Shown here piece after piece: positions 9,161 to 19,112 of a DNA stretch of 64,000 bases. Made by a program: the position numbers and the translations under genes. A model generated the notes under the pieces. That model did not search any database and had not been told where the DNA came from. It worked only from the letters and a program-made list of their open reading frames with translations. Within the stretch, counting starts at the first letter, position 1. Each line of letters begins with the position of its first letter. Source of the stretch: Pseudomonas sp. Q1-7 (GTDB taxonomy: Bacteria; Pseudomonadota; Gammaproteobacteria; Pseudomonadales; Pseudomonadaceae); assembly GCF_028010285.1 (NCBI RefSeq), contig NZ_CP116304.1, forward strand, positions 3,488,501-3,552,500, given 5' to 3'.

Positions 9161-9174
9161 GTGCGGCAGCGCAC
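9161..9174. promoter_or_regulatory. Second GTGCG-N4-CGCAC palindrome
   Basis: Same inverted repeat as at 6363-6376, followed by CGACAC and further similarity. It lies 68 bp before the small gene at 9242. Confidence 0.35.
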
Positions 9175-9241
9175 CGACACAGGTCTTGCAATCTGCAACG
9201 ATCAGCTAGCCTGCCGTATTCGGAGCCTTATCGAGAGCACC

Positions 9242-9448
9242 ATGAGTATCTCAAGCTGTAGCGAGAAGACTACGTGGCCCCAAAGGTCCGCTGATCTTGG
9301 AGAGTTGCACGAGCGCACGCCACGCTTGCCGGTCTTCTCCCGGGCGGAACTCTATTCATTCCCGGCGCCGCAAGATGATATAGAGTCCGTTCCAACCGTC
9401 GCGACGGCATGCCCGGAGGCCCCTCTGGCAAAACCTCCGACTCCGTAA
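9242..9448 (+). CDS. Small hypothetical protein
   Basis: A 68-residue frame, MSISSCSEKTTW ... AKPPTP, rich in Pro and Ser with no recognised motif. GAGAGC lies just upstream of ATG 9242. The palindrome at 9161 suggests that a promoter may precede it. Coding status is uncertain. Confidence 0.35.
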   Translation: MSISSCSEKTTWPQRSADLGELHERTPRLPVFSRAELYSFPAPQDDIESVPTVATACPEAPLAKPPTP

Positions 9449-9561
9449 TCACGCACTTGCACAGCGGGATTGTGGCGTCACGACGGCCCCATCACCTTGA
9501 TGGATGTGTTATCCGCATCTGCGCTCGTACGCTTTACGCACCAGATGTAAGGAGAGACAAC

Positions 9562-9801
9562 ATGAAATGCGTGAACTGCTCGGGTGAGGCGCGAACGATT
9601 GACACTCATATCAATGGGATTGAGATCAATTGTCCCAATTGCGGGCATTTCTCTGTGTCTGCAAGCGTTCTAAGGCAAAGGCCTGGTCGGTTGCTGGACG
9701 CCGAGAAAACTCGAATGTTTCTCCACAACGAACTCGATATCAACCCAGGACATGTCCCCATGATCAACAGTGAGAACGTGATCTGGGCACCGATCGCCTA
9801 G
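9562..9801 (+). CDS. Small zinc-ribbon protein
   Basis: A 79-residue protein with two CxxC knuckles, CVNC at residues 3-6 and CPNC near residue 27, the classic zinc-ribbon arrangement. The C-terminal part (DAEKTRMFLHNELDINPG) is probably helical. ATG 9562 is preceded by a strong AAGGAGAG site. No family is recognised beyond the zinc ribbon. A nucleic-acid or protein-binding role is likely for such a fold. Confidence 0.65.
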   Translation: MKCVNCSGEARTIDTHINGIEINCPNCGHFSVSASVLRQRPGRLLDAEKTRMFLHNELDINPGHVPMINSENVIWAPIA

Positions 9802-10060
9802 CCGTTGCCCGAGTGGACTGATCTCCGCTCCGGACTTCCCCCACTTTCCGATCAGCCACCTTGATCACCTGCCTGTGAACTTCGACGGTCAACATCTCGA
9901 TGCGCTCTGTCAGCTCCATGGCCCGTTCCGTGAGCTGAGTATTTTGTTCCAGCAACTCCAACAACCGGGCGCTGGTCTGCGCTGCGATGGCTTGCCGCTG
10001 CTCATTGGCGACAGCGAGCATCTCCCTGTGGGTTGCATCCGCTTCGGCATACGCCTTGTC
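9764..10060 (-). CDS. Coiled-coil protein fragment, unknown
   Basis: A minus-strand frame with AEADATHREMLAVANEQ ... LLELLEQNTQLTERAMELTERIEMLTVEVHRQV. This is a heptad-rich helix like the cytoplasmic tails of some small membrane proteins. Its upstream end runs into the MerR-family remnant at 10059, so the N-terminal part is probably missing. It is likely a truncated gene. Confidence 0.35.
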   Translation of the reverse strand, partial: DKAYAEADATHREMLAVANEQRQAIAAQTSARLLELLEQNTQLTERAMELTERIEMLTVEVHRQVIKVADRKVGEVRSGDQSTRATARRSVPRSRSHC

Positions 10061-10439
10061 CACAAGGATCATCCGGTATTACGAGCGCATTGCCTTGATT
10101 CCTCGTCCAGTACGGTCCAGAGCCGGGTATCGGGTCTATGCAGAGCAGGACGTCCAACAGCTACATTTCATCCACCACGCCTGAGACTTGGGCTCCTCAA
10201 TAGAGCAAGTGCGCACTCTGCTGTCACTCTGGCGTGACCGCTCGCGGTTGGATGATGAGGTCCGAGCGTTGGCCCTCATGTACATTGAGGCCCTGAGCGC
10301 TCGCATCATCGCTCTGCAAGCGATGCGCGAGACCGTCATGCAATTGGCCGATACGTGTGACGGCGGCGCTTCCAGGGAGCGGGAACCTGAGCACTTAACC
10401 GGCTGGCGGGAGATTGCCGCAGGTCACCGCAAACTCTGA
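10059..10439 (+). pseudogene. MerR-family regulator, truncated and with an in-frame stop
   Basis: The frame encodes STRIIRYYERIALIPRPVR ... RVYAEQDVQQLHFIHHA, then TGA at 10182-10184, then DLGSSIEQVRTLLSLWRD ... ADTCDGG in the same frame. This is a CueR/PbrR-type MerR protein in which the family has Arg (CGA) at the stop. The first helix-turn-helix residues are missing: homology begins at the RYYER turn. The C-terminal loop keeps one Cys (DTCDG). It lies directly upstream of the cus operon, where a copper regulator would be expected, but it is clearly non-functional. Confidence 0.8.
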
Positions 10440-10444
10440 CTTCC

Positions 10445-10487
10445 TAACAGAACGGTAATTGTTCGCCCGCGGAGCACGGTCTACACT
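10445..10487 (+). promoter_or_regulatory. Possible CopR/CusR-type box and promoter of the cus operon
   Basis: TAACAGAACGGTAA at 10445-10458 resembles the TTACAGAAATGTAA-type box recalled for copper two-component regulators of pseudomonads (11 of 14 positions). TACACT at 10482-10487 could serve as a -10. This is inference from motif resemblance; no regulator gene for it lies in the window. Confidence 0.3.
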
Positions 10488-10494
10488 GCCCCGC

Positions 10495-10839
10495 ATGAAA
10501 CGCTACCTGCGGCTGTGTCTACTTGTACTGCTCAGCTTTGCGCTTCCCCTCAGCGGGATGGCGGGCGTGCAGTCGCCGTCGGAGCCCTGCCCGATGAAGA
10601 GCACCGGCATGGCCAAGATGCTGGACATCGGCCAGGACTGCTGCCATGACAGGGAGGGCGACACGACCGACCATGGCAAGCCCTGCAAGCCGGGGCTGGA
10701 ATGCAAGACTGTGAGCATCCTGCAGGTGCGCTATGTGAAGCCTGCTGTTGACCTATCCTTCCCCGTCACCACGACCTTCCTCAGCGAATTCCTCCCCGAG
10801 CGAACCCCTTCCGGCGTTTGGCGCCCACCCCGCGTTTAA
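10495..10839 (+). CDS. Small exported Cys/Met-rich protein, first gene of the cus operon
   Basis: A 114-residue protein with a signal peptide (MKRYLRLCLLVLLSFALPLSGMAG). A short region follows containing CPMKSTGMAKM, QDCCHDREGD, HGKPCKPGLECK, all potential copper/silver ligands. The start is ATG 10495; no strong ribosome site is visible. It precedes cusC by 98 bp on the same strand. Small periplasmic proteins of this kind often head RND metal-efflux operons in pseudomonads; a metal-binding or sensing role is inferred. Confidence 0.65.
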   Translation: MKRYLRLCLLVLLSFALPLSGMAGVQSPSEPCPMKSTGMAKMLDIGQDCCHDREGDTTDHGKPCKPGLECKTVSILQVRYVKPAVDLSFPVTTTFLSEFLPERTPSGVWRPPRV

Positions 10840-10937
10840 TTCCTGTTCCCCGTTGACTGCCGTTCTGCTTGTGCGGAGCGGTCGGCCTGCGTGCGCGCTT
10901 GTGCGCGACGCAGCGGAACACTACAGGATTCGCGACG

Positions 10938-12194
10938 ATGAACCCTACACGCTGTTTTTCCGGCGGGCCCGTTGTGGCCGCCCTGATGGCCTCGGTGCTG
11001 GCTCTGCCCAGCCTGGCCGCCGACCTGACCCTAGATGAAGCCTTGCGTTTGGCTGAGGACAATGCCCCGTCGCTGATGGCCCAGACTGCCAAATTGCAGG
11101 CTGCCAGCAGCGCTGCCATTCCCGCCGGTGAACTGCCGGACCCGAAGTTACTCCTTGGCGTGCAGAACTACCCCGTGGGCGGGCCGGATCGCTGGACCCT
11201 CGACCAAGACTTCATGACCATGCAAATGGTCGGAGTCATGCAGGAAATGCCTAACCGCGACAAGCTCCGGGCCCGCACGGAGCTGGCCGAGGCCGCCGTC
11301 GAGCGCGCCGAGGCCGAACACCGCGTCGTACGCCTGAAGGTGCGCCAGGCCGCCGCGCTAGCCTGGATCAGCCGCCATACCGTGGAGCGCAAGCAGGCAC
11401 TGTTCGAGGCGTTTTTCCGGGAGAATCGTCTGCTGGCGGCTACCGTGCGAGCGCAGATCGCTGGAGGACGGGCACCCGCTGCGGATGCGGTCACCGCCAA
11501 GCAGGAGGTGGCCGACCTGGCTGAGCGCCAAGATGAATTGGCCAGTCAGCAAGCCCAGACCCGGGCCGCCCTGCGCCGCTGGATAGGTCCGGCCGCCGAT
11601 GAGCCGCTGGCCGGCGACTTGCCAACCTGGCCTATCGTCGCCTCGGGCTACGCCCACAGGTTGCATGTGCATCCCGAACTGACGGCCTTTGCGCCCATTA
11701 CCCGCGAGGCGGAGGCCAAGGTGCGCGAGGCTGAGGCGGAGAAGAAGTCGGACTGGAGCTGGGAGGTCGACTACCAGCGCCGTGGCCGCGAGTTCGGTGA
11801 CATGGTGAGCGTACAGCTCACTTTCGACCTGCCGCTATTTCCAGGCTCCCGGCAGAACCCCAGGATCGCCGCTCGCCATGCCGAGCTGAATCAGGTGGAA
11901 GCCGAGCGTGAAGCGCTCAGCCGTGAGCATGCCGAGCAACTGGAAGCAGACCTGGCCGAGTATCAGCGACTGGATCGTGCAGTCCGTCGCAGCCAGGACA
12001 GCCTGTTGCCCCTGGCCCAGGAAAAAGTCGACCTGACCACGTCCAGTTACCGTGCCGGTACTGGCGAGCTGGCCTCTGTGGTAGCGGCTCGCCGCGAACA
12101 GATCGAGGTGCGCCTCAAGCAGATCGACCTCGAAGGCCAGCGTGCCATGACCAGCGCCAAGCTCTATTTCACGTACGGGGAGACTCACCCATGA
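10938..12194 (+). CDS. cusC: CusC/CzcC-type outer-membrane factor (TolC family)
   Basis: A 418-residue protein with a signal peptide (to ~LPSLAA) and the TolC-type architecture of long helices (LAEAAVERAEAEHRVVRLKVRQAAALAW; LNQVEAEREALSREHAEQLEADL) and short beta parts. It is the outer-membrane channel of the tripartite efflux pump. ATG 10938 has AGGA about 11 nt upstream; an upstream in-frame extension has no signal-peptide logic. It overlaps cusB by 4 bp (ATGA), indicating translational coupling. Confidence 0.9.
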   Translation: MNPTRCFSGGPVVAALMASVLALPSLAADLTLDEALRLAEDNAPSLMAQTAKLQAASSAAIPAGELPDPKLLLGVQNYPVGGPDRWTLDQDFMTMQMVGVMQEMPNRDKLRARTELAEAAVERAEAEHRVVRLKVRQAAALAWISRHTVERKQALFEAFFRENRLLAATVRAQIAGGRAPAADAVTAKQEVADLAERQDELASQQAQTRAALRRWIGPAADEPLAGDLPTWPIVASGYAHRLHVHPELTAFAPITREAEAKVREAEAEKKSDWSWEVDYQRRGREFGDMVSVQLTFDLPLFPGSRQNPRIAARHAELNQVEAEREALSREHAEQLEADLAEYQRLDRAVRRSQDSLLPLAQEKVDLTTSSYRAGTGELASVVAARREQIEVRLKQIDLEGQRAMTSAKLYFTYGETHP

Positions 12195-13672
12195 CCACGC
12201 GTATCTGGACCGGACTGGCAGTGGCGGGTCTGTCCCTGACCATAGGGGCCGTCGGTGGCTACTGGTTCGCGCAACGTCCCATGACCGCGATGCCGGCCGC
12301 CAGCACCGAAGCTGAATCCGCGCAGCAGGACGAGCGCAAGGTGCTGTACTGGTACGACCCCATGTACCCGCAGCAGAAGTTCGACAAGCCGGGCAAGTCA
12401 CCCTTCATGGACATGGAATTGGTACCGCAATATGCCGGCGGCGCTGCGGACAGCGCGACCATCCGCATCGACCCTAGCCTGACTCAGAACCTCGGTCTGC
12501 GCCTGGCCTCCGTCAGCCGTGGACCGTTGGCCAACAGCCTGGATGTGGTTGGTGTGCTGGCCTTCAACGAACGTGAGGTCGCCGTCGTGCAGGCCCGTGC
12601 CGCCGGCTTCGTCGAGCGGGTCTATGACCGAGCGCCGGGCGATGTGCTCCAGGCCGGAGCGCCGCTGGTTGACTTGCTGATCCCGGACTGGGCCGCTGCT
12701 CAGGAAGAGTTCCTCGCCCTGAAGCAGAGCGGTGATGCCGGTCTGCTGGCAGCGGCCCGCCAACGTCTGCGCCTGCTCGGTATGCCGGCGGCGCTGATCC
12801 GCCAAGTGGAGCGCAGCGGCAAGGTACAAGCGGTCCTGACCCTGGGCAGCCCCATCGGTGGGGTGGTGCAGGAACTGGCCGTGCGTACCGGCATGACGGT
12901 GACAGAAGGCGCCACACTGGCCCGGGTCAACGGCCTGGACAGCGTCTGGCTCAGCCTGGCGGTTCCGGAAGCCGAGGCCGGGGCCATTGCCCAGGGCCAG
13001 ACAGTCGCGGCGCGACTGCCCGCCTTCCCGGGGGAAGTGCTTTCGGGGACGGTCGACGCCATCCTGCCGGAAACCAATCCAGACAGCCGCACGCTGCGGG
13101 TGCGAGTTGAACTGCCCAATGCGGATGGCCGCCTGCGGCCCGGCATGACGGCACAGGTCCAACTGAATCGATCTACGTCGCAGAGCGTGCTTTGGCTGCC
13201 GAGCGAAGCGGTCATCCGCACCGGCCGGCGTGCTTTGGTGATGGTCGCCGAAGACGGTGGGCGCTACCGGCCGGTGGAAGTCCGACTCGGGCCGGAAAGC
13301 GCCGGCAAGACGGTGGTGACCCAAGGGCTCACGGAAGGCCAGCAGGTGGTCGCCTCCGGGCAGTTCCTGCTCGATTCCGAAGCCAGCCTCAAAGGGCTGA
13401 ACGCTGCTGAGATCGAGACACCAACGACTGAGGCGCTGGTCGCGCTGCATGAAGCCGAAGGGCAGGTTATGGCCATCGATAACGCCGGGGTGACCCTGGC
13501 CCACGGCCCCTTCAAGACGCTGGGCATGCCCAGCATGACCATGACCTTCCCGCTGGCTGACCCGGCCCTGATGATCGGCATCAAGGCCGGCGACAAGGTC
13601 CGCGTGGGCGTGCGCCAGACCGAAGCTGGCCTGCTGGTCGAACGCCTGGAAAAACTCGGAGTCCAGCCATGA
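12191..13672 (+). CDS. cusB: CusB membrane-fusion protein with C-terminal CusF-like domain
   Basis: A 493-residue periplasmic adaptor. An N-terminal anchor/signal (residues ~5-28) precedes a heavy-metal-binding domain ([12 protein letters not shown] ... [12 protein letters not shown]). Beta-barrel, lipoyl and hairpin adaptor domains follow (~90-400), then a CusF-like OB fold (~415-490) with [18 protein letters not shown]. In stand-alone CusF the metal site is His, Trp, Met, Met; here His and both Met are present, but Leu-Gly stands where Trp is usual. The adaptor therefore carries its own metallochaperone domain. It overlaps cusA by 4 bp. Confidence 0.92.
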   Translation: MTTRIWTGLAVAGLSLTIGAVGGYWFAQRPMTAMPAASTEAESAQQDERKVLYWYDPMYPQQKFDKPGKSPFMDMELVPQYAGGAADSATIRIDPSLTQNLGLRLASVSRGPLANSLDVVGVLAFNEREVAVVQARAAGFVERVYDRAPGDVLQAGAPLVDLLIPDWAAAQEEFLALKQSGDAGLLAAARQRLRLLGMPAALIRQVERSGKVQAVLTLGSPIGGVVQELAVRTGMTVTEGATLARVNGLDSVWLSLAVPEAEAGAIAQGQTVAARLPAFPGEVLSGTVDAILPETNPDSRTLRVRVELPNADGRLRPGMTAQVQLNRSTSQSVLWLPSEAVIRTGRRALVMVAEDGGRYRPVEVRLGPESAGKTVVTQGLTEGQQVVASGQFLLDSEASLKGLNAAEIETPTTEALVALHEAEGQVMAIDNAGVTLAHGPFKTLGMPSMTMTFPLADPALMIGIKAGDKVRVGVRQTEAGLLVERLEKLGVQP

Positions 13673-16600
13673 TCGCTGCGTTGATTCGCTGGTCGGTGGC
13701 CAACCGCTTCCTGGTCATACTCGCCACGTTGTTCGCCACCGCCTGGGGCATCTGGTCCGCGCAGAACATGCCCATCGACGCGTTGCCGGACCTCTCCGAC
13801 GTCCAGGTGATCATCCGCACACCTTACCCCGGGCAGGCCCCGCAGATTGTCGAGAACCAGGTCACCTATCCATTGGCCACCACCATGCTCTCGGTGCCAG
13901 GAGCCAAAACCGTAAGGGCGTATTCCTTCTTTGGCGACAGCTTCGTCTACGTGATCTTCGAGGACGGCACCGACCTCTATTGGGCTCGTTCACGGGTGCT
14001 GGAATATCTCAGCCAGGTCCAGGGACGCCTGCCGGCCACCGCCAAGGCCGCCCTCGGGCCAGACGCCACCGGGGTCGGCTGGATCTTTCAGTACGCGCTC
14101 GTGGACCGCGGTGGCGGGCATGACTTGGCGCAGCTACGTGCCTTGCAGGACTGGTTCCTCAAGTTCGAGCTGAAGACTCTGCCCAATGTGGCCGAGGTGG
14201 CCACCGTGGGGGGCATGGTCAAACAGTACCAAGTGCAACTCGATCCGGTACGCCTGGCCAGCCTGGGCATCACTCAGGACGCGGTGATCGAGGCCATCGG
14301 CAAGGCCAATCAGGAGACCGGCGGCGCCGTGCTGACGATGGCCGAGGCCGAATACATGGTGCGTGCCACCGGTTACCTGAAGACCCTGGACGACTTCCGC
14401 GCCGTGCCGCTCAAGCTTGTTGCCGGCGGCGTGCCGGTCACCCTCGGCGACGTGGCAACCATTCAGCAGGGGCCGGAAATGCGCCGTGGCATCACCGAGC
14501 TCGACGGCGAGGGCGAGACGGTCGGCGGCGTGGTGATCCTGCGCAGCGGCAAGAACGCCCGTGAGACCATCGCCGCCGTCGAGGCCAAGCTGGACGAGTT
14601 GCAGAAAGGCCTGCCGGCCGGGGTGGAGCTGGTCACTACCTACGACCGCAGCCAGCTCATCGATCGTGCGGTGGAAAACCTCAGCCACAAGTTGCTGGAG
14701 GAGTTCATCGTGGTCGCCCTGGTCTGCGTGGTGTTCCTCTGGCACCTGCGCTCCTCGCTGGTGGCGATTATCTCGCTACCAATCGGGGGGCTGATCGCCT
14801 TCGCCGTCATGCGCTACCAGGGGATCAACGCCAACATCATGTCCCTGGGCGGGATCGCCATCGCCATCGGCGCCATGGTGGACGCCGCCGTGGTGATGAT
14901 CGAGAACGCCCACAAGAAGATCGAGGCCTGGCATGCGGCCCATCCTGGCGAGACGCTGGAAGGTGAGCATCACTGGCACGTGATGACCGAGGCCGCCGCC
15001 GAAGTCGGGCCGGCGTTGTTCTTCTGCCTGCTGATCATCACCCTTTCGTTCATCCCGGTGTTCACCCTGGAGGCACAGGAGGGCAGGCTGTTTGGGCCGC
15101 TGGCCTTTACCAAGACCTATGCCATGGCGGCAGCCGCCGGGCTGTCGGTGACCCTGGTGCCGGTGCTGATGGGCTACTGGATTCGTGGGCGTATCCCCAA
15201 GGAGGAGCAGAACCCGCTGAACCGTTGGCTGATCCGGCTCTACCAGCCCGCCCTCGATCGGGTGCTGCGCCATCCCAAGCTCACCATGGCGGTCGCCATC
15301 CTGATCTTCCTGAGCGCCCTGTGGCCGATCTCGCGGCTGGGTGGCGAGTTTCTCCCGCCACTGGATGAAGGCGACCTGCTCTACATGCCCTCGGCGCTAC
15401 CCGGCCTATCGGCGCAGAAGGCCAGCCAGCTGCTGCAGATCACCGATCGGCTGATCAAGACAGTCCCGGAAGTCGAACACGTCTTCGGCAAGTCTGGACG
15501 CGCCGAAACCGCGACCGATCCGGCACCGCTGGAGATGTTCGAAACCACCATTCAGTTCAAGCCGCGCGAGCGGTGGCGACCCGGCATGACCCCGGAAAAT
15601 CTGGTGGACGAACTGGACCGGGTGGTGAAGGTACCGGGGCTGACCAATATCTGGATTCCGCCGATCCGCAACCGCATCGACATGCTCGCGACCGGCATCA
15701 AGAGCCCCATCGGGGTGAAAGTAGCCGGCCCTAATCTCGCCGACATCGATGCCGCCACCCAGGCGGTCGAGCGCGCAGCCAAGACTGTTCCCGGCGTCAG
15801 CTCGGCGCTGGCAGAGCGCCTGACCGGGGGACGCTACATCGATGTCGACATAGACCGCCAGGATGCGGCGCGCTATGGACTGAACATTGCCGACGTGCAA
15901 TCCATCGTAGCCAGCGCTATTGGCGGCGAGACCATTGGTGAAACCGTCGAGGGCCTGGCGCGCTTCCCGATCAGCGTGCGCTACCCCCGGGAGTGGCGCG
16001 ATTCGCCCGGCGCCCTGGCGCAATTGCCAATCTACACACCCCAGGGCAGCCAGATCACCCTGGGTACAGTGGCGCGCATCCGGGTTACCGAAGGCCCGCC
16101 GATGCTGAAGAGCGAGAATGCCCGGCCGTCCGGCTGGGTCTACATCGACGTGCGCGGCCGGGATATCGCCTCGGTGGTGGCCGATTTGCGCCAGGCCGTC
16201 AGCGAACAGGTCAAGCTGCAACCGGGGATGAGCCTCGCCTACTCGGGGCAGTTCGAGTTCCTCGAACGCGCCAATGCCCGCCTCAAGCTGGTGGTGCCGG
16301 CCACCCTGCTGATCATCTTCGTCCTGCTCTACCTGACCTTCGCCCGTTTCGATGAGGCGTTACTGATCATGGTCACGCTGCCCTTCGCCCTCACCGGCGG
16401 GGTGTGGTTCCTCTACCTGCTTGGCTACAACCTGTCGGTGGCCACCGGCGTCGGCTTCATTGCCCTGGCCGGGGTAGCCGCCGAATTCGGCGTGATCATG
16501 CTGCTCTACCTGAAGAACGCTTGGGCCGAGCGGGAGGAAGCCGGCGACGCCAACGAACTCGGTCTGGTTGCGGCGATCCGCGAAGGTGCCGTGCAGCGCG

Positions 16601-16827
16601 TGCGCCCCAAGGCGATGACGGTGGCGGTGATCATCGCCGGTCTGCTGCCGATCCTCTGGGGCAGTGGTACCGGCAGCGAGATCATGAGCCGCATTGCCGC
16701 GCCCATGGTTGGCGGCATGCTGACCGCGCCCCTGATGTCCCTGTTCGTCCTGCCGGCGGCCTACCGCCTGATGCGCCGTCGGCACCTCTCTTCTGTCGCC
16801 CCCATCCATCAAGGAGAAACCGTATGA
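13669..16827 (+). CDS. cusA: CusA Cu(I)/Ag(I) efflux RND transporter
   Basis: A 1052-residue inner-membrane HME-RND pump with 12 transmembrane segments in two halves. The three methionines of the CusA substrate site are identifiable: [22 protein letters not shown] and [11 protein letters not shown]. They mark monovalent copper/silver rather than Zn/Co/Cd specificity. Proton-relay acidic residues in the membrane ([17 protein letters not shown] region) are present. The length is normal and the frame intact. It overlaps cusB by 4 bp and the following cusF by 4 bp. Confidence 0.93.
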   Translation: MIAALIRWSVANRFLVILATLFATAWGIWSAQNMPIDALPDLSDVQVIIRTPYPGQAPQIVENQVTYPLATTMLSVPGAKTVRAYSFFGDSFVYVIFEDGTDLYWARSRVLEYLSQVQGRLPATAKAALGPDATGVGWIFQYALVDRGGGHDLAQLRALQDWFLKFELKTLPNVAEVATVGGMVKQYQVQLDPVRLASLGITQDAVIEAIGKANQETGGAVLTMAEAEYMVRATGYLKTLDDFRAVPLKLVAGGVPVTLGDVATIQQGPEMRRGITELDGEGETVGGVVILRSGKNARETIAAVEAKLDELQKGLPAGVELVTTYDRSQLIDRAVENLSHKLLEEFIVVALVCVVFLWHLRSSLVAIISLPIGGLIAFAVMRYQGINANIMSLGGIAIAIGAMVDAAVVMIENAHKKIEAWHAAHPGETLEGEHHWHVMTEAAAEVGPALFFCLLIITLSFIPVFTLEAQEGRLFGPLAFTKTYAMAAAAGLSVTLVPVLMGYWIRGRIPKEEQNPLNRWLIRLYQPALDRVLRHPKLTMAVAILIFLSALWPISRLGGEFLPPLDEGDLLYMPSALPGLSAQKASQLLQITDRLIKTVPEVEHVFGKSGRAETATDPAPLEMFETTIQFKPRERWRPGMTPENLVDELDRVVKVPGLTNIWIPPIRNRIDMLATGIKSPIGVKVAGPNLADIDAATQAVERAAKTVPGVSSALAERLTGGRYIDVDIDRQDAARYGLNIADVQSIVASAIGGETIGETVEGLARFPISVRYPREWRDSPGALAQLPIYTPQGSQITLGTVARIRVTEGPPMLKSENARPSGWVYIDVRGRDIASVVADLRQAVSEQVKLQPGMSLAYSGQFEFLERANARLKLVVPATLLIIFVLLYLTFARFDEALLIMVTLPFALTGGVWFLYLLGYNLSVATGVGFIALAGVAAEFGVIMLLYLKNAWAEREEAGDANELGLVAAIREGAVQRVRPKAMTVAVIIAGLLPILWGSGTGSEIMSRIAAPMVGGMLTAPLMSLFVLPAAYRLMRRRHLSSVAPIHQGETV

Positions 16828-17276
16828 AGTACATGCTGGTCGCGATCACCAACGTTATAGCTGTGGTGTCCTTAGCCTCGTTTGCCGAAGACATGCCGGG
16901 CATACAGAGGGACGCCACGTCCATGGCGGGCGTGCAGATGGAACAGCCGGAGAAACCGGCACCCACGGCCAGGGCGACAGGTACGATTAAGGCCATCGAC
17001 AACGAAAGACAGGTGGTGACTCTTGCGCACGGGGCCGTTCCAGCACTGAAGTGGCCTCAAATGACCATGGGTTTCAAGGTCACGGCGGCACAACTCAAGG
17101 GCCTGAAGGTCGGTGACCAAGTGACGTTCGAGTGTCGAGCCGACCGTATGGACGCGACCATCGTGTCGATCGCACTAATACAACAATGGCGGCAGGAGCG
17201 TCGGGCGCGATATGCCGCAGGGGGAGTCGCATGCCCGAAGTCGTCGAGCTTGGCGACAGCGAACAGGGCCTCCTGA
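16824..17276 (+). CDS. cusF: CusF periplasmic Cu/Ag metallochaperone with an unusual C-terminal tail
   Basis: A 150-residue product with a signal peptide (to ~SFAED) and a CusF OB fold. The full metal site is visible: His in LAHGAV, Trp in [10 protein letters not shown] and two Met in the same stretch. AAGGAGAAACC precedes ATG 16824. Normal CusF would end near DATIVSI; here about 50 further residues ([15 protein letters not shown] ... ATANRAS) follow. They look like read-through into unrelated DNA, so the original stop was probably lost by a recombination near 17175. The metal-binding domain itself is complete. Confidence 0.85.
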   Translation: MKYMLVAITNVIAVVSLASFAEDMPGIQRDATSMAGVQMEQPEKPAPTARATGTIKAIDNERQVVTLAHGAVPALKWPQMTMGFKVTAAQLKGLKVGDQVTFECRADRMDATIVSIALIQQWRQERRARYAAGGVACPKSSSLATANRAS

Positions 17277-17402
17277 GTGATATTGGCTCCACGCATGGAA
17301 ATCGAGTGTCCCGGCAGATTGGAACCGATATCGTAAACCTCACCCTGCAACTTCAGACAGGGCGTGGACGTAGTTCAACAGGCTGCTAATGGAGTTGACG
17401 CA

Positions 17403-18140
17403 ATGTCGGTAATCGAACCACTGCTGCTGAGTACTGTGCGCATCTGCACCTATGCCGGGCCACGCCTGCTGACCAATGCCAGCGGCTTTTTTTTCTCGCG
17501 GGGCGAGCGCCTATTCCTGGTGACCAGCCGGCACGTGGTCTTGGATACGCCGAGCCGACATTTCCCTGATCGCCTCGAAATCGAACTGCACACCGATCGA
17601 CACAATGTGGCGCGTTCATGCGGCTTCTCCGTGCCGCTGTATCGTGACGGCAAAAGCCTGTGGCGCCAAGGACGGGATACGGCAGGTGGTGTCGATGTCG
17701 CGCTGATCGAGATCGAGCGCTCGGCATTGCCGAAGGCGATGGTTTACAACGCTTTTACACCCAAGCACTTGCAGTCTCCCAGCGACTTGATTGAGGTCGG
17801 CACTGCTCTGCTGGTGGTGGGATTTCCCCTGGGATTCCACGACCATCTGCATCATATGCCGGTGGTTCGGCATGCAATTGTCGCCTCGTCGTTCGGCTTG
17901 CGCTTCCAGGGACAGGGCTATTTTCTCACCGATGCGCGCACCCACCGAGGTACAAGCGGTGCGCCGGTGGTGATGCGGGCTCCAGTTACGTTCAGCAACC
18001 TGGGTGATCTGCCCTGGATGTTGCTGGGTGTTCACTCGGCGCGCCTCGATATGGTCAGCCGCGACCTTGTACAAGACGAAGCGCTGGGACTCAATTGCAC
18101 CTGGTATGCCGACATTCTTATGACCCTGAGCGAGAACTGA
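17403..18140 (+). CDS. Trypsin-like serine peptidase (copy 1, intact)
   Basis: A 245-residue protein without an obvious signal peptide. The catalytic triad is visible: His in VTSRHVVLD, Asp in GGVDVALIEIE, Ser in RGTSGAPVV. It resembles small trypsin-2 family proteins that are probably cytoplasmic. ATG 17403 has GGAG 8 nt upstream. A near-identical copy lies inverted at 27241-27977 but has one T fewer in the poly-T tract (T8 here at 17487-17494), so only this copy is in frame. Substrate unknown. The last ~45 residues differ slightly between the copies (APVTFSNLG against MPDDCRNSE). Confidence 0.85.
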   Translation: MSVIEPLLLSTVRICTYAGPRLLTNASGFFFSRGERLFLVTSRHVVLDTPSRHFPDRLEIELHTDRHNVARSCGFSVPLYRDGKSLWRQGRDTAGGVDVALIEIERSALPKAMVYNAFTPKHLQSPSDLIEVGTALLVVGFPLGFHDHLHHMPVVRHAIVASSFGLRFQGQGYFLTDARTHRGTSGAPVVMRAPVTFSNLGDLPWMLLGVHSARLDMVSRDLVQDEALGLNCTWYADILMTLSEN

Positions 18141-18458
18141 CAGGGTGAGACTAGGGGCGTTCGTAGCCCCATCTGCTGGTACCATTGGGTACAGGTCGAG
18201 AGCAGAGTTTGTACACTGCGCCCCGGCTGGTTCGCGACGAACGCGGGACTCATGCCAGCAATCAGGCACACGGCGGTGTAGACGTGGCGGGCAGGGGCGT
18301 TTCAACGGATGCGAAAGAGGTCCGAAAGGATGAAGATGACCCGCTGCATGACGACGATGCAAAAAGGCCTGAGAACCTCCACGACTGGCAACGCTAGTCG
18401 TTGCTTGATCATGACCGCAGGAGTGGGCTGTCGACTCTAAACCAGCGATAGCCGCCGG
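18141..18458. other. Gene-poor stretch
   Basis: A frame at 18185-18397 (MGTGREQSLYTAP ... NLHDWQR) is possible but has no recognised family and no strong start. Otherwise I see nothing here. Confidence 0.3.
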
Positions 18459-18775
18459 GTGGGGTTTCATGCCGACAATCAGGGTGCCAACTGGCACTGG
18501 TTCGACCTGATGATAGCCCGCGAGGGTCGCCCGCAGATTCTGCATCTCGGACTGCCGCAGGAAATAGTCGCCTCCTTCTCCTGCATTGTCTCGGTCAGGT
18601 CGCCCAGTTCGTCGCAAATCCGGGTATCTCCCTGCTCCACCTTCTCGTGACCTTCAACGACGACGGCGCAGTGACGTTGCAGTGGCATCCGGAGAGTAAT
18701 GGCGACCAGCAGACGGAGGAGTGGGTTGCGCCGGTGGAGATGGGCGTGGAAATCCTGCCCGAGGCACCGCTCTGA
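18459..18775 (+). pseudogene. Hypothetical gene with a frameshift
   Basis: The frame from 18459 encodes ADNQGANWHWFDLMIAREGRPQILHLGLPQEIVASF. The likely continuation, LLLHCLGQVAQFVANPGISLLHLLVTFND ... VEILPEAPL, is in another frame and ends with TGA at 18773-18775. The switch lies near 18565-18580. Both parts have protein-like composition, so one ~105-residue gene broken by an indel is the simplest reading. The family is not recognised. Confidence 0.5.
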
Positions 18776-18866
18776 TTCCCCACACAAAAAAATCTCGGTG
18801 GCGGGCTAAGGAGGGGCGGGCGCCACAGTGGCCTCGCCGATGAAGGCGGCGTGGGCTGGGTGGTGG

Positions 18867-19112
18867 TCAGCACTCAGGGGAGCTGAAGATAGGCATTCCG
18901 TATTGGTCAATGCGCAAGATCTTGCTGAGGGCGAGTTCGGCAGCGGATGCCGCCTCGGATAGCAATTTGAAACTCATCTGGTCGTAGACCAAGTGGTAGA
19001 GGGGCTCAGATGCCAGCCCGCTTCGTCTGATTGCGACGAATGCAAGCATGCGACCGCCGCTTACTTCGGCTGTACTCCAAGCCACGTAGCCCGGAAATTC
19101 TCGCCTTTTCAT
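18867..19112 (-). CDS. Small protein of unknown function, paralogue of 7679-7921
   Basis: An 81-residue protein, MKRREFPGYVAWSTAE ... IFSSPEC. ATG 19112 is chosen over the upstream GTG 19124 because GGAGA lies 6-8 nt before it. It shares the AFVAI, HLVYD, LSEA, LALSKIL and FSSPEC positions with the 7679-7921 product. The family is unknown. An ISL3 element is inserted about 100 bp upstream of the start, leaving the conserved upstream block intact. Confidence 0.65.
   Translation of the reverse strand: MKRREFPGYVAWSTAEVSGGRMLAFVAIRRSGLASEPLYHLVYDQMSFKLLSEAASAAELALSKILRIDQYGMPIFSSPEC

Noticed and set aside
17057..17350. Minus-strand frame beginning MQGEVYDIGSNLPGH over the CusF end
   Set aside because: No ribosome site and no recognised family. 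It overlaps the CusF coding sequence, though it could be a fragment of a displaced gene.
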